15,250 bases of DNA from Lamprocystis purpurea (GCA_020718945.1 DYRB01000020.1:1-15250); one strand, 5' to 3'. Positions 1 through 7,798 are shown, counted from the first letter of the stretch. Numbers and translations are program-made. The notes: a model not told the origin generated them from the letters alone.

Positions 1-162
1 TTCCAAATTTGAGGCCATCGTTTAGCGCCGAGGCCGGAAGCACCGTGGGAGCGCCGCCTCGGCGCGATCAGGCGAAGCGCAGCGAGCCCAGTGACCACCC
101 TATTACGCGGTCGCGGCGAGGCGCCGCTCCTACGGGCACCGATGTGGCCTCCAAATTTGGAA
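1..162. repeat. REP doublet (REPIN-like) inverted-repeat element
   Basis: The ends are near-perfect inverted repeats: 1-20 (TTCCAAATTTGAGGCCATCG) pairs with 140-162. Inside lie two inverted 23-bp REP-like units at 45-67 (+) and 111-133 (-). Each begins GTRGGAGCG and ends CGCGA, and each folds into a 6-bp stem with a CCT loop. The units differ at three positions. Two of these are unit positions 10 and 18, which pair in the stem (C-G in one, G-C in the other), so the change is compensatory and the hairpin appears selected. The layout matches REP pairs mobilised by REP-associated tyrosine transposases, but no transposase is in the window. The element may extend left of base 1. Confidence 0.7.
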
Positions 163-411
163 TTGCTGGGCCCTGAGGCGGATCATGGGCTGATCGGTTG
201 CGTCCGCGAAGGACCTCCTAGCCCAGGCCATGCGGTCAAACTTCCTATCTCTTTGCATCGGGCCCTCTGCGCGGATAGCGCGCCCGCTCGACTCCGCGGC
301 AGCGCGAAGGAGCCATGGCCGGAAGTGCCAAGCCCGCGGGTCTCCGCTGCGCCGTCAGCGAAACGGGTTCATGATGGACTCCGGCCGGGTGAACTTATTG
401 ATGTCCACCGC
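163..411. other. Intergenic stretch without a recognised gene
   Basis: No reading frame here looks like a protein family I recognise. Short frames on both strands are compositionally biased shadows. It lies downstream of the cytochrome on the minus strand, where rsmG-parA-parB often follow mnmG in related chromosomes; none of these is visible. Several short GC-rich palindromic patches are present, but no U-tracted terminator. Confidence 0.5.
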
Positions 412-414
412 CAT
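355..414 (-). CDS. 19-residue ORF after the cytochrome, possibly a truncated gene start
   Basis: A short frame starts with ATG four bases after the cytochrome stop codon and reads MAVDINKFTRPESIMNPFR before TGA. A purine-rich AGGAG lies about 13 bases upstream, inside the acidic cytochrome tail. The composition looks more like a genuine N-terminus than the frames around it, and nothing coding follows the stop. It could be the remnant of a downstream gene lost by deletion, a real micro-peptide, or chance. No function can be assigned. Confidence 0.2.
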   Translation of the reverse strand: MAVDINKFTRPESIMNPFR

Positions 415-418
415 GTAG

Positions 419-820
419 CTATTCTTTCTCCTCCTCCCCGTCCTCGCCATCGGCCTCATCCCCTTCCGACGGCGGGGCCGAGTAGTAGGCCGCCAACTCT
501 TTGACCTCTTTCTCGGTCAACTGGCTGGCGATGAAGCGCATTCGTCCATAATGGTCGTTCTCACGGTCGCCGCCCTGGAATGCGGTCATGGTCTCGATGA
601 AGTGGTCCACCTTCTATCCGGCGATGGCGGGGGACTCGCCGTGGCACTTCTTGCAGTTCTGTTTCTTGGCCACCTCCTTGCCGCGGGCGGCGTCACCGGA
701 GGCCACCAGGTCCAGGGTGGCGCGACTCCAGACGAAGGGCGCTGCCGCCTCTTCCTCTGCCGCGAAGCCGGTGGAGAGGGCCGCGAACAGCCCAAGGGTC
801 AGGATCGATGCGGTTTTCAT
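419..820 (-). pseudogene. Periplasmic class I cytochrome c (c553-like) interrupted by an amber codon
   Basis: The frame starts at ATG 818-820. It encodes a signal peptide (MKTASILTLGLFAALSTGFAA, cleavage expected after residues 20-21), a linker, then the haem attachment site CKKCH at about residues 57-61. At codon 69 the frame meets TAG (614-616 on the plus strand), then continues in the same frame for 64 codons as KVDHFIETMTAFQGGDREN and onward. This second part includes a likely distal Met ligand (YGRMRFIA) and the family's C-terminal helix (LTEKEVKELAAYYSA), then a Glu/Asp-rich tail. Family members commonly read IAGQK here, so the stop is probably a Gln CAG changed to TAG. With the stop read through, the protein would be 133 residues, normal for a small electron-carrier cytochrome. 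No strong ribosome site is seen. It may be a recent pseudogene, a base-call error, or a suppressed amber. Family assignment is firm; functional status is open. Confidence 0.8.
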
Positions 821-853
821 GTGTTGACGTCGGTGAAGCGCACTATCTCCCCT

Positions 854-888
854 CCCGGCGGGACGCCGAGGAACCCAATGCCGCCGGG
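854..888 (-). terminator. Hairpin downstream of mnmG, possible terminator
   Basis: CCCGGCGG (854-861) and CCGCCGGG (881-888) form a perfect 8-bp inverted repeat with a 19-base loop, 49 bases past the mnmG stop. No T-tract follows on the minus strand, so intrinsic termination is not certain. It may instead insulate the cytochrome from mnmG transcription. Confidence 0.3.
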
Positions 889-936
889 ACGCGGGCGCTC
901 CAAGGAGGACGCTAGCGCTCCGGGGCGGCGCCGCGG

Positions 937-2826
937 TCAGCCGGTCCCCCGACGTTTGAGGTGGATCAGCAGCAACGACACCGCCGCCGGGGTCACGCCG
1001 GGGATGCGCGCCGCCTGGCCCAGGGTGAGCGGACGGACCCGGACGAGCTTTTCCCGGACCTCCGCCGAGAGGCCGCGCACTGCGGCGAAGTCGAAGTCGC
1101 GGGGAACGGGCTGGGCGTCCTGGGCCCGCTGCCGGGCGATCTCATCACTCTGGCGATCAATGTAGCCGGCGTACTTGCCCTGGACCTCCAATTGCTCGGC
1201 CACCGCCGGGTCGCTGACCCCGGGCCCAAGCCCGGGCAGGTGCATCAGCTCCCCGTAGGCGACCTTGGGCCTGGCCAGCAGGTCCAGGGCCCGGGCCTCG
1301 CGCCGCAGCGGCTCGCCCAGGACCTCCGTTTGCAGGGCGCTCGCCGGCACGTCGTCTGTAGCGACCGGGCGCACCCACAGGTCCCGCAGCCGGGCCCGCT
1401 CGGTCTCGATGGCCTCGCGCTTGGCCTCGAAGGTGGCCCAGCGGTCATCGTCCACCAGGCCCAGGTCGCGGCCAATCTCCGTCAGGCGCAGGTCCGCGTT
1501 GTCCTCCCGCAGCAGCAGCCGGTATTCCGCTCGGCTGGTGAACATGCGGTAGGGCTCGGCGGTGCCGCGGGTGGTCAGGTCGTCTACCAGGACGCCCAGG
1601 TAGGCCTGGTCCCGGCGCGGGGCCCAGGGCGGCTCCCCACGCACCTGTCGGGCGGCGTTGATGCCGGCCAGCAGGCCCTGGGCGGCGGCCTCCTCGTAGC
1701 CCGTGGTGCCGTTGATCTGGCCGGCGAAGAAGAGCCCGGGGACGGCCTGGACGGCCAGGCTGGGGTCCAGGTCCCGGGGGTCGAAGTAGTCGTATTCGAT
1801 GGCATAGCCGGGGCGGGTGATGCGCGCCCGCTCGAAGCCGCGGATGGAGCGCACCAGGGCCTCCTGGATATCGAAGGGCAGGCTGGTGGAGATACCGTTG
1901 GGATAGACCTCGATGGTGGACAGCCCCTCGGGCTCGACGAAGATCTGGTGGCTGGCCTTGTCGGCGAAGCGCACCACCTTGTCCTCGATGGATGGGCAGT
2001 AGCGCGGCCCAACCCCTTCGATGACCCCGGTGAACAGGGGCGAGCGCGACAGCCCGGCGCGGATGATGGCGTGGGTCGCCTCGCTGGTGTGGGCTATGTG
2101 GCAAGGGACCTGGGGCGGGTGGTCGGCGACCCGGCCGAGGAAGGAGAAGACCGGCAGGGGCTCATCCCCGGGTTGGGCCTCCAGGGCCTCATAGTCGATG
2201 GTGCGCCCGTCGATGCGCGGCGGGGTCCCGGTCTTGAGCCGATCCACCCGCAGGGGCAGCTCCCGCAGGCGCGCCGCCAGGGCCTTGGCCGGCGGGTCCC
2301 CGGCCCGGCCGCCCTCGTGGTTGGCGAGCCCCACATGGATGCGCCCGGCGAGGAAGGTCCCGACGGTGAGCACCAGGGCCCGGGTGCGGAACCGCAGCCC
2401 GAGCTGGGTGACCACCCCGGCGACCCGGCCGGCCTCCAGGATCAGGTCGTCCACCCCCTGCTGAAACAGGTCCAGGCCAGGCTGGCGCTCCAGGGCGCTG
2501 CGGACGTAAGCCTTGTACAGGGCCCGGTCGGCCTGGGCGCGGGTGGCGCGCACCGCCGGGCCCTTGCTGGCGTTCAGGGTCCGCCACTGGATGCCGGCGG
2601 CATCCGCGGCCTTGGCCATGAGCCCGCCCAGGGCGTCGATCTCCCGCACCAAATGGCCCTTGCCGATACCGCCTATGGCCGGGTTGCAGGACATCTGGCC
2701 CAGGGTCTCGATGTTCTGGGTCAGGAGCAGGGTGCGGGCCCCGCTGCGGGCCGCGGCCAGGGCCGCCTCGCACCCGGCGTGACCGCCGCCGACCACTATG
2801 ACCTCGTAGGTCTCGCTCGCGAACAT
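937..2826 (-). CDS. mnmG: tRNA U34 5-carboxymethylaminomethyl modification enzyme MnmG (GidA)
   Basis: MnmG is the FAD-dependent partner of MnmE; together they install the (carboxymethyl)aminomethyl group on wobble U34 of certain tRNAs. Visible are the N-terminal FAD-binding GGGHAGCEAA (residues 13-22), the ETLGQMSCNPAIGGIGKGH block (40-58), the signature GPRYCPSIEDK with Cys277 at the E. coli position, the EYDYFDPRDL segment, and GTTGYEEAAAQGLLAG. From ATG 2824-2826 the product is 629 residues, the usual family length. The frame is open for 36 more codons upstream, but that extension is not conserved-looking, and an AGGGTG ribosome site sits just before this ATG. It is transcribed divergently from the MoxR gene. 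Its partner mnmE is about 5 kb away with an unrelated operon between, whereas the two are often adjacent. Confidence 0.98.
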   Translation of the reverse strand: MFASETYEVIVVGGGHAGCEAALAAARSGARTLLLTQNIETLGQMSCNPAIGGIGKGHLVREIDALGGLMAKAADAAGIQWRTLNASKGPAVRATRAQADRALYKAYVRSALERQPGLDLFQQGVDDLILEAGRVAGVVTQLGLRFRTRALVLTVGTFLAGRIHVGLANHEGGRAGDPPAKALAARLRELPLRVDRLKTGTPPRIDGRTIDYEALEAQPGDEPLPVFSFLGRVADHPPQVPCHIAHTSEATHAIIRAGLSRSPLFTGVIEGVGPRYCPSIEDKVVRFADKASHQIFVEPEGLSTIEVYPNGISTSLPFDIQEALVRSIRGFERARITRPGYAIEYDYFDPRDLDPSLAVQAVPGLFFAGQINGTTGYEEAAAQGLLAGINAARQVRGEPPWAPRRDQAYLGVLVDDLTTRGTAEPYRMFTSRAEYRLLLREDNADLRLTEIGRDLGLVDDDRWATFEAKREAIETERARLRDLWVRPVATDDVPASALQTEVLGEPLRREARALDLLARPKVAYGELMHLPGLGPGVSDPAVAEQLEVQGKYAGYIDRQSDEIARQRAQDAQPVPRDFDFAAVRGLSAEVREKLVRVRPLTLGQAARIPGVTPAAVSLLLIHLKRRGTG

Positions 2827-2880
2827 GGGGACACCCTGTAACCGCTGCCGAAACGCGCTATAGTAGCGCCCGCTTGCACA
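2827..2880 (-). promoter_or_regulatory. Possible mnmG promoter
   Basis: On the minus strand TTGCGG is followed after 17 bases by CTATAG (a TACTATAG context), roughly 30 bases before the mnmG ribosome site. The match to sigma70 consensus is moderate, so this is a tentative call based on position and sequence only. Confidence 0.3.
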
Positions 2881-2927
2881 CCGCAAGATATTGGAATAAC
2901 ACGGTTTTGGCCTAAGAAGAACATTTT

Positions 2928-3057
2928 GCCGCAAATGAACGCAAATTTGCGCAAATGGGTCAGAGGGTTATCCGGTATCCGCCGTTCACCCCCAGGGTGA
3001 GGCCCGTACCGACGCCAGGCACCGGTCTATTTGCGGCCATTTGCGTTATTTTGCGGC
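2928..3057. repeat. Imperfect inverted repeat with phased CGCAAAT motifs
   Basis: Arms at 2928-2956 and 3029-3057 match at 24 of 29 positions when one is reverse-complemented; the spacer is 72 bases. Each arm holds three CGCAAA cores at about 10-bp intervals, so they face the same side of the helix. The region is notably more AT-rich than the rest of the window. Its position between divergent mnmG and MoxR genes allows a regulatory role, but such AT-rich palindromes can also be dispersed repeats. No transposase or target-site duplication is evident. Confidence 0.6.
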
Positions 3058-3110
3058 TGAAATTCCCTTTTCCGGTTTAAACGCGCCCCGGGCGGGCCCA
3101 GAGGGCGACC

Positions 3111-4052
3111 ATGCACCTGTTCAAAACCTCACCCGCCCCCACCGCCCTGGCCCCGGTCCTGGCGGCCGCCGACCAGGTGATCCTGGGCAAGGGACACGAG
3201 ATCCGCCTGGCGGTCTGCTGCCTGCTGGCCGGGGGCCACCTGCTCATCGAGGACCTGCCCGGGGTCGGCAAGACCACCCTGGCCCGGCTCCTGGCGCGCC
3301 TGCTCGGGCTGCAATTCTCCCGCATCCAGTTCACCAGTGACATGCTCCCGGCGGACATCATCGGGGTGTCCATCTACGAGCGCAGCGCCGAGGCCTTCCG
3401 CTTCCACCCGGGGCCGATCTTCGCCCAGGTGGTCCTGGCCGACGAGATCAACCGCGCCACCCCCAAGGCCCAGAGCGCCCTGCTGGAGGCCATGGAGGAG
3501 CACCAGGTCACGGTGGAGGGGGTGACCCGCCCCCTGCCCAGCCCCTTCTTCGTCATCGCCACCCAGAACCCCCACCATCAGGTCGGGACCTTCCCCCTGC
3601 CCGAGTCCCAGCTCGACCGCTTCCTCATGCGCATCCGCCTAGGCTATCCGGCCGCCGCCCAGGAGAAGGAACTGCTCGCCGGTGAGGACCGCCGCGCCCT
3701 GCTGGAGAAGGTGGTCCCGGCGGTCACGCCCCAGGCCCTGGCTGCCCTCCAGGCCGAGGCGACCCGGGTCCGGCTATCGGCGCCCATTGTGGACTATTGC
3801 CACGCCATCCTCGCCTTCTCCCGTGGTTCGGCGCGCTTCGTCTACGGGCTCTCGCCCCGGGCCGGGCTGGGCCTGCTGCGGGCGGCCCGGGCCTGGGCCC
3901 TGCTGGCCGGGCGGGACTATGTCCTGCCGGAGGACGTGCAGGCGGTGCTGCCCGCCTGCCTGCCCCACCGCCTGAGCGACAGCGCCGATACCGCCACCGA
4001 CGTCCATGAAGACATGGCCGACTACATCCTGGCCGGGGTCCCGGTGCCCTGA
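3111..4052 (+). CDS. MoxR-family AAA+ ATPase
   Basis: MoxR ATPases act as chaperone-like remodellers of partner proteins, often encoded next to DUF58 or von Willebrand-type proteins. The 313-residue product shows Walker A GVGKTT (51-56), Walker B VVLADE (107-112) followed by INRATPKAQSALLEAMEE, sensor 1 VIATQNP (148-154), the ESQLDRF arginine-finger region (Arg170), and the sensor-2-like GLSPRAGLGLLRAA in the C-terminal lid. ATG 3111 is preceded by AGAGGG at a suitable distance. It heads a three-gene operon; the next gene begins 7 bases after its stop. The substrate is unknown, most likely the DUF58 and transglutaminase neighbours. The length is normal and no catalytic residue is missing. Confidence 0.96.
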   Translation: MHLFKTSPAPTALAPVLAAADQVILGKGHEIRLAVCCLLAGGHLLIEDLPGVGKTTLARLLARLLGLQFSRIQFTSDMLPADIIGVSIYERSAEAFRFHPGPIFAQVVLADEINRATPKAQSALLEAMEEHQVTVEGVTRPLPSPFFVIATQNPHHQVGTFPLPESQLDRFLMRIRLGYPAAAQEKELLAGEDRRALLEKVVPAVTPQALAALQAEATRVRLSAPIVDYCHAILAFSRGSARFVYGLSPRAGLGLLRAARAWALLAGRDYVLPEDVQAVLPACLPHRLSDSADTATDVHEDMADYILAGVPVP

Positions 4053-4059
4053 GGTCGGC

Positions 4060-5064
4060 ATGCACTCGGCTACCAGCCCAGTGGTGACCAAGCCCTCCGG
4101 CCGGAGGCCCCGGGCCCCCGGCTGGCCTCGCTTCGATGCCCTGCTGCGCCGCGCCCCCTGCGACGCACAGGGGATAGCCCGCATCGCCGCCCGCCAGATC
4201 TACATCCTGCCCACCGCCATGGGCCTGGGCCTGGGCCTGGTCCTGACCCTGATGCTGGTCGGCTCGCTCAATTACCAGAACAACCTGGGCCTGCTGTTCA
4301 CCTTCCTGTTCGCCGCCGTGGCCCTGGTGGCCATGCACCATACCTGGTACGCCCTGCTCGGCCTGCGGGTCCAGGCCCGCGGTGGGGCCCCGGTGTTTGC
4401 CGGGCAGCGGGCCAGCTTCGGGGTGGATGTACACAATGATCGCCGCGGCCCCCGCGGTGACCTGGTGGTGCGAGTGGGGAGCGAGGACCACCCGCCGGTG
4501 TACCTGCCGGGCCTGGATCTGGCCCGGGTCCAGGTCGGCCTGCCCACCGCCCGGCGCGGCTGGCTGGCCCTGCCGGAGGTGCGCATCGACACCCGCTACC
4601 CGCTGGGCCTGTTCCGTGCCTGGTGCTATGCCCGCACCGAGGCCCGGGTGCTGGTCTACCCGAGCCCGGCCCGCCAGGCCCCGGAGCTGCCCCTGGCCCC
4701 GGCCCGCCGGCTGGGGGCGGAGGGCGGCCTGGGGCAGGGGGCGGGGGACTTCGTCGGCTCCCGCGGCTACCGCCCCGGGGACCCGCCCCGGCATCTGGAT
4801 TGGAAGGCCCTGGCCCGGGGCCGAGGCCTGGTGACCAAACAGTTCGGCGGCGACCAGGCGGTGGAGGTGTGGCTGGACCTGCGCCAGGTCCAGGGCAGCG
4901 ACCTGGAGGGGCGCCTGGCCCAGCTCTGTCGCCAGGTATTGGACGCGGCCGGACAGGGCCTGGCCTTCGGGCTGCGCCTGCCGGGGCTGGAGATACCGCT
5001 GGGGCTGGGCGAGGAGCACCGCCAGCGCTGCCTTGCGGCGCTGGCGACCTACGGCCATGGCTGA
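4060..5064 (+). CDS. DUF58 domain membrane protein
   Basis: The product (334 residues from ATG 4060) has two predicted membrane helices near the N-terminus (about residues 50-105, including GLGLGLVLTLMLVGS and LLFTFLFAAVALVAM). A long soluble region follows with the DUF58 core motif SRGYRPGDPPRHLDWKALAR in its C-terminal half. DUF58 proteins regularly accompany MoxR ATPases and have a von Willebrand A-like fold in part; their biochemical role is poorly defined. The start is chosen because GAGG lies five bases upstream and directly follows the MoxR stop; an upstream in-frame ATG at 4006 would overlap MoxR by 47 bases. The end overlaps the next gene by 8 bases (ATGGCTGA), implying translational coupling. 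Confidence 0.93.
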   Translation: MHSATSPVVTKPSGRRPRAPGWPRFDALLRRAPCDAQGIARIAARQIYILPTAMGLGLGLVLTLMLVGSLNYQNNLGLLFTFLFAAVALVAMHHTWYALLGLRVQARGGAPVFAGQRASFGVDVHNDRRGPRGDLVVRVGSEDHPPVYLPGLDLARVQVGLPTARRGWLALPEVRIDTRYPLGLFRAWCYARTEARVLVYPSPARQAPELPLAPARRLGAEGGLGQGAGDFVGSRGYRPGDPPRHLDWKALARGRGLVTKQFGGDQAVEVWLDLRQVQGSDLEGRLAQLCRQVLDAAGQGLAFGLRLPGLEIPLGLGEEHRQRCLAALATYGHG

Positions 5065-7045
5065 GCGCTCCCCGCCCCAGGGCCGCCTGGACCCGACCCG
5101 CATCGCCGCCGCCACCCTGCTGGTGGGGGCCGCCTACCTGCCCCTGATGGGCCGCCTCTCGCCCCAGATCTCGATCTTCGTCGGGGCCGTGCTGCTGCTG
5201 CGCCTGGCGGCCCTGCGCTGGCCGGCCCTGACGCCGGGGCGCTGGCTCTTGCTGCCCCTGACCCTGGCGGGGCTTGGGGTGGTCTTCGATGCCTACTTCG
5301 ACTTCCGCGGACGCGACGCCGGGACCTCGCTGTTCGTCGTCATGCTGACGCTCAAGACCCTGGAACTGCGCGCCCCGCGGGACCTGCGGCTGCTCTGCGT
5401 CCTGTTCGGCTTCCTGCTGGTCAGCCACTTCCTGTTCGACCAGTCGGCCTGGCTGGCCATGTACCTGGGGGCCCTGCTGCTCGCCGACTTGGCCCTGATG
5501 GCGGACCTGACCGCCAGGCCCGACCGCCGGCCCCTCTACGCCGCCCTGAACCTGGCCGGGACCCTGACCCTCCAGGCCCTACCGCTCGCGATAGTGCTGT
5601 TCCTGCTCTTCCCGCGCCTGAGCGCCCCCCTCTGGGACCTGGGTAACCGGGCCCAGCGCAACGTCACCGGGATGGGCGATACCATGGAGCCCGGGTCGGT
5701 CTCCGAGCTGGTGGTCTCCGGCGATCCTGCCTTCCGCGCCCGCTTCGACGGGGCCGCCCCACCCCAGGACCAGCTGTACTGGCGCGGCCTGGTGCTGTGG
5801 GACTACGACGGTCGGCGCTGGTCGCGACCGCCCCCGGGGACCCTGCCCGAGGCCCGCCCCCGGCTGACCCAGACCGCCGGCCTGATCGGCTATGAACTGG
5901 TCCTGGAGCCCAGCGGTAAGCGCTGGGTCTACGCCCTGGACCTGCCGGTCGGGCCCCCGGCGGACGCCACCTTGGACGGGGATTTCCAGATCGCCGCGGC
6001 GACGCCCCTGACACGCTCGTTGCGGGTACGGCTAGTCTCCGCCACCCGCTACAACACGGGCCCCCTGGACCTGGACCAGGAGGCCGCCGGGCTCCAACTC
6101 CCCCCCAACGTCACCCAGCGCATGCGCGCCCTGGTGACCGGCTGGCAGGCCGGCGCGGGCAGTCCTCGCCAGGTGGTGGACCAGGCCCTGGCCCACATCA
6201 GCAGCGCCGACTTCTACTACACCCTGCTGCCCCCGGCCCTGGGGGACAACCCCACCGATGAGTTCCTGTTCGAGACCCGACGCGGCTTCTGCGAACACTA
6301 TGCGGGGGCCTTTGCGGTCCTGATGCGCATCGCCGGGATCCCGGCCCGCATCGTGCTGGGCTACCAGGGGGCGGAACTGTCCCCCTGGGGCGGCTGGTAC
6401 CTGGTCACCCAGGCCGAGGCCCATGCCTGGGTGGAGGTCTGGCTCCAGGGCGAGGGCTGGGTGCGGGTCGATCCCACCGCCGCCATAGCCCCCCAGCGCA
6501 TTGATCGCGGAGACCTGTTCAGCCGCCTGAGTGCCGGCAACCCCTTCCGTCTCCAGATCGATGAATCGGGCCTGCTGTTCCGCGCCGTCCATGGCCTGCG
6601 CCGCCTCGCCGCCGGGACCCAGGTGGTCTGGCAGGATTGGGTGTTGGACTTCTCCCTGGCGCGCCAGGAGCACATCCTCGCCGCCTTCGGCCTGGCCCAC
6701 CTGCGCCAGTACGGCCTGGCCCTGGCCCTGGCCCTGGTGGTGGCCGCGACCCTGGTCCTCGGCCTGCTGGCCGCGGCCATGTTGACCGGCGAACCCCGCG
6801 AGCCCCTGGTAGACATCTACCGTCGCTTCTGCGCCCGCCTGACCCGCATCGGCCTGCCTCCGGGTCCCGGCGAGGGGCCCCAGGACTATGCCCGGCGGGT
6901 CGCCGCCGCCCGCCCGGACCTGGCCGAGGCGGTCGCCGGATTCATGGCCGACTACCTGCCCGCCCGATATCGGGACGGGGCCGGACAGGCGCAGCTCAGG
7001 GGGCTCAGGGCCCGGCTGCGGCGGTTTCGGCCCAGAGGGCGCTGA
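5057..7045 (+). CDS. TgpA-type membrane transglutaminase (DUF3488 / transglutaminase core / DUF4129)
   Basis: The 662-residue protein has a block of N-terminal membrane helices (about residues 15-190) containing the DUF3488-like GRDAGTSLFVVMLTLKTLE, then an extracytoplasmic domain with the transglutaminase-like triad: Cys412 in RRGFCEHYAGAF, His456 in AEAHAWVEVW, Asp472 in VRVDPTAA. One more helix (about 552-576) and a short cytoplasmic DUF4129-like tail follow. This is the architecture of Pseudomonas TgpA, a periplasmic-facing transglutaminase important for viability there; the substrate is not established. ATG 5057 is preferred over TTG 5033 because it overlaps the DUF58 stop as in coupled operons. 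All three catalytic residues are present, so the enzyme is predicted active. MoxR, DUF58 and TgpA form a widespread conserved trio. Confidence 0.95.
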   Translation: MAERSPPQGRLDPTRIAAATLLVGAAYLPLMGRLSPQISIFVGAVLLLRLAALRWPALTPGRWLLLPLTLAGLGVVFDAYFDFRGRDAGTSLFVVMLTLKTLELRAPRDLRLLCVLFGFLLVSHFLFDQSAWLAMYLGALLLADLALMADLTARPDRRPLYAALNLAGTLTLQALPLAIVLFLLFPRLSAPLWDLGNRAQRNVTGMGDTMEPGSVSELVVSGDPAFRARFDGAAPPQDQLYWRGLVLWDYDGRRWSRPPPGTLPEARPRLTQTAGLIGYELVLEPSGKRWVYALDLPVGPPADATLDGDFQIAAATPLTRSLRVRLVSATRYNTGPLDLDQEAAGLQLPPNVTQRMRALVTGWQAGAGSPRQVVDQALAHISSADFYYTLLPPALGDNPTDEFLFETRRGFCEHYAGAFAVLMRIAGIPARIVLGYQGAELSPWGGWYLVTQAEAHAWVEVWLQGEGWVRVDPTAAIAPQRIDRGDLFSRLSAGNPFRLQIDESGLLFRAVHGLRRLAAGTQVVWQDWVLDFSLARQEHILAAFGLAHLRQYGLALALALVVAATLVLGLLAAAMLTGEPREPLVDIYRRFCARLTRIGLPPGPGEGPQDYARRVAAARPDLAEAVAGFMADYLPARYRDGAGQAQLRGLRARLRRFRPRGR

Positions 7046-7074
7046 TCACAACGGCACCCCGGAGCGACCCGCCG

Positions 7075-7796
7075 ATGACCCCGATCACCCCGCCCTCGCG
7101 ACCGACCCGCCTCACCCCGAAGGCTGGGGCCGTGGCTGCACGTCCCATCCTGGCGGTGACCGCGTTGGCCATCCTGCTCTGGTGGGTCTTCGCCTGGGTC
7201 GAGTCGGGGCGGCATTTCGATGGCTCGGCCGCCGATGCCCTGAGTCGCGCCCGTCTGGACGCCGAGATGTACACCCAAGGCATCACCTTCGGCATCCAGC
7301 GCAGCCTGTCCCTGATGCACGGCATCCCCTCGACCCTGGCACGGGACGAGCGGGTGCGGCGCGCCCTGGCGCCCCCGGTTGCGCCCCCGGTTGCGCCGCC
7401 GGTTGCACCCCCGGTTGCGCCGCAGGGTGAAGCGGCGGTCCATGCCCAGCTCGGCGCCCTCAATGAGTTCCTGGCCGCGACCGCCGGGGACCTCGGGGTG
7501 GTCAGCGCCAGGGCAGACGGCGCCGAGCGCCCGATCACCCGCCGGGCCCTGCCGGAGCCCCAGGGCCGGTACGCCATCCTGCCGGCGGAGGACAACGCGG
7601 TGAACCGCAAGGTGGCCAGTGCCCTGCTGCAACGGCAGGGCCACACCATCAGCGTCGCGGAGAACGGCCGCCTGGCCCTGGATGCCTGGCGTCGGGCATG
7701 GACGGTCATGTCTCCAAGCCCATCAGCAAGGCCCTGCTGTATCAGGAGATCGAGCGGGTCATGGCCATCGCCTACGGCAAGGCGCAGGCCGACTAG
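7075..7796 (+). pseudogene. Decayed hybrid sensor histidine kinase/response regulator
   Basis: A start with GGAG ten bases upstream (ATG 7075) encodes a membrane helix (about residues 24-42) and the beginning of an extracytoplasmic sensor domain of DctB/dCache style (DAEMYTQGITFGIQRSLSLM, ALNEFLAATAGDLGV). It then jumps to the start of a receiver domain (ILPAEDNAVNRKVASALLQRQG, VAENGRLALDAW). Just after ALDAW the receiver resumes in another frame as GMDGHVSKPISKALLYQEIERV and ends at TAG 7794-7796. Missing are the rest of the sensor, the whole DHp and ATPase kinase core, and the receiver segment with the phospho-accepting Asp. At least two deletions, one frame-shifting near 7686-7697, explain this. 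Read as it stands, the first frame runs on to 7854 on top of the mnmE end. It lies 29 bases after the TgpA gene and 2 bases from the convergent mnmE stop. Confidence 0.85.
7369..7416 (+). repeat. Four 12-bp tandem repeats (APPV codons)
   Basis: GCGCCCCCGGTT is repeated four times in frame with two single-base variants, giving (APPV)4 inside the sensor domain of the kinase relic. Slippage in DNA released from selection is a likely origin; a linker expansion before inactivation is also possible. Confidence 0.9.
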
Positions 7797-7798
7797 GC

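Noticed and set aside
91..504. A 137-codon plus-strand frame across the REP element and the cytochrome end
   Set aside because: It starts with GTG inside a repeat element and is antisense to the cytochrome; composition is Pro/Arg-rich with no family resemblance.
961..2841. A 626-codon plus-strand open frame antisense to mnmG
   Set aside because: Gly/Gln/Leu-rich shadow of mnmG with no recognisable motif.
2827..2934. N-terminal extension of mnmG to 2934
   Set aside because: The 36 extra residues do not resemble the family, and ATG 2826 has a ribosome site and gives the standard 629 residues.
2967..2975. TTATCCGGT as a DnaA box next to mnmG
   Set aside because: Only six of nine positions match TTATCCACA and no other box lies nearby.
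7369..7416. Short tandem repeats as a CRISPR-like array
   Set aside because: Units are contiguous, 12 bp, in frame and without spacers.
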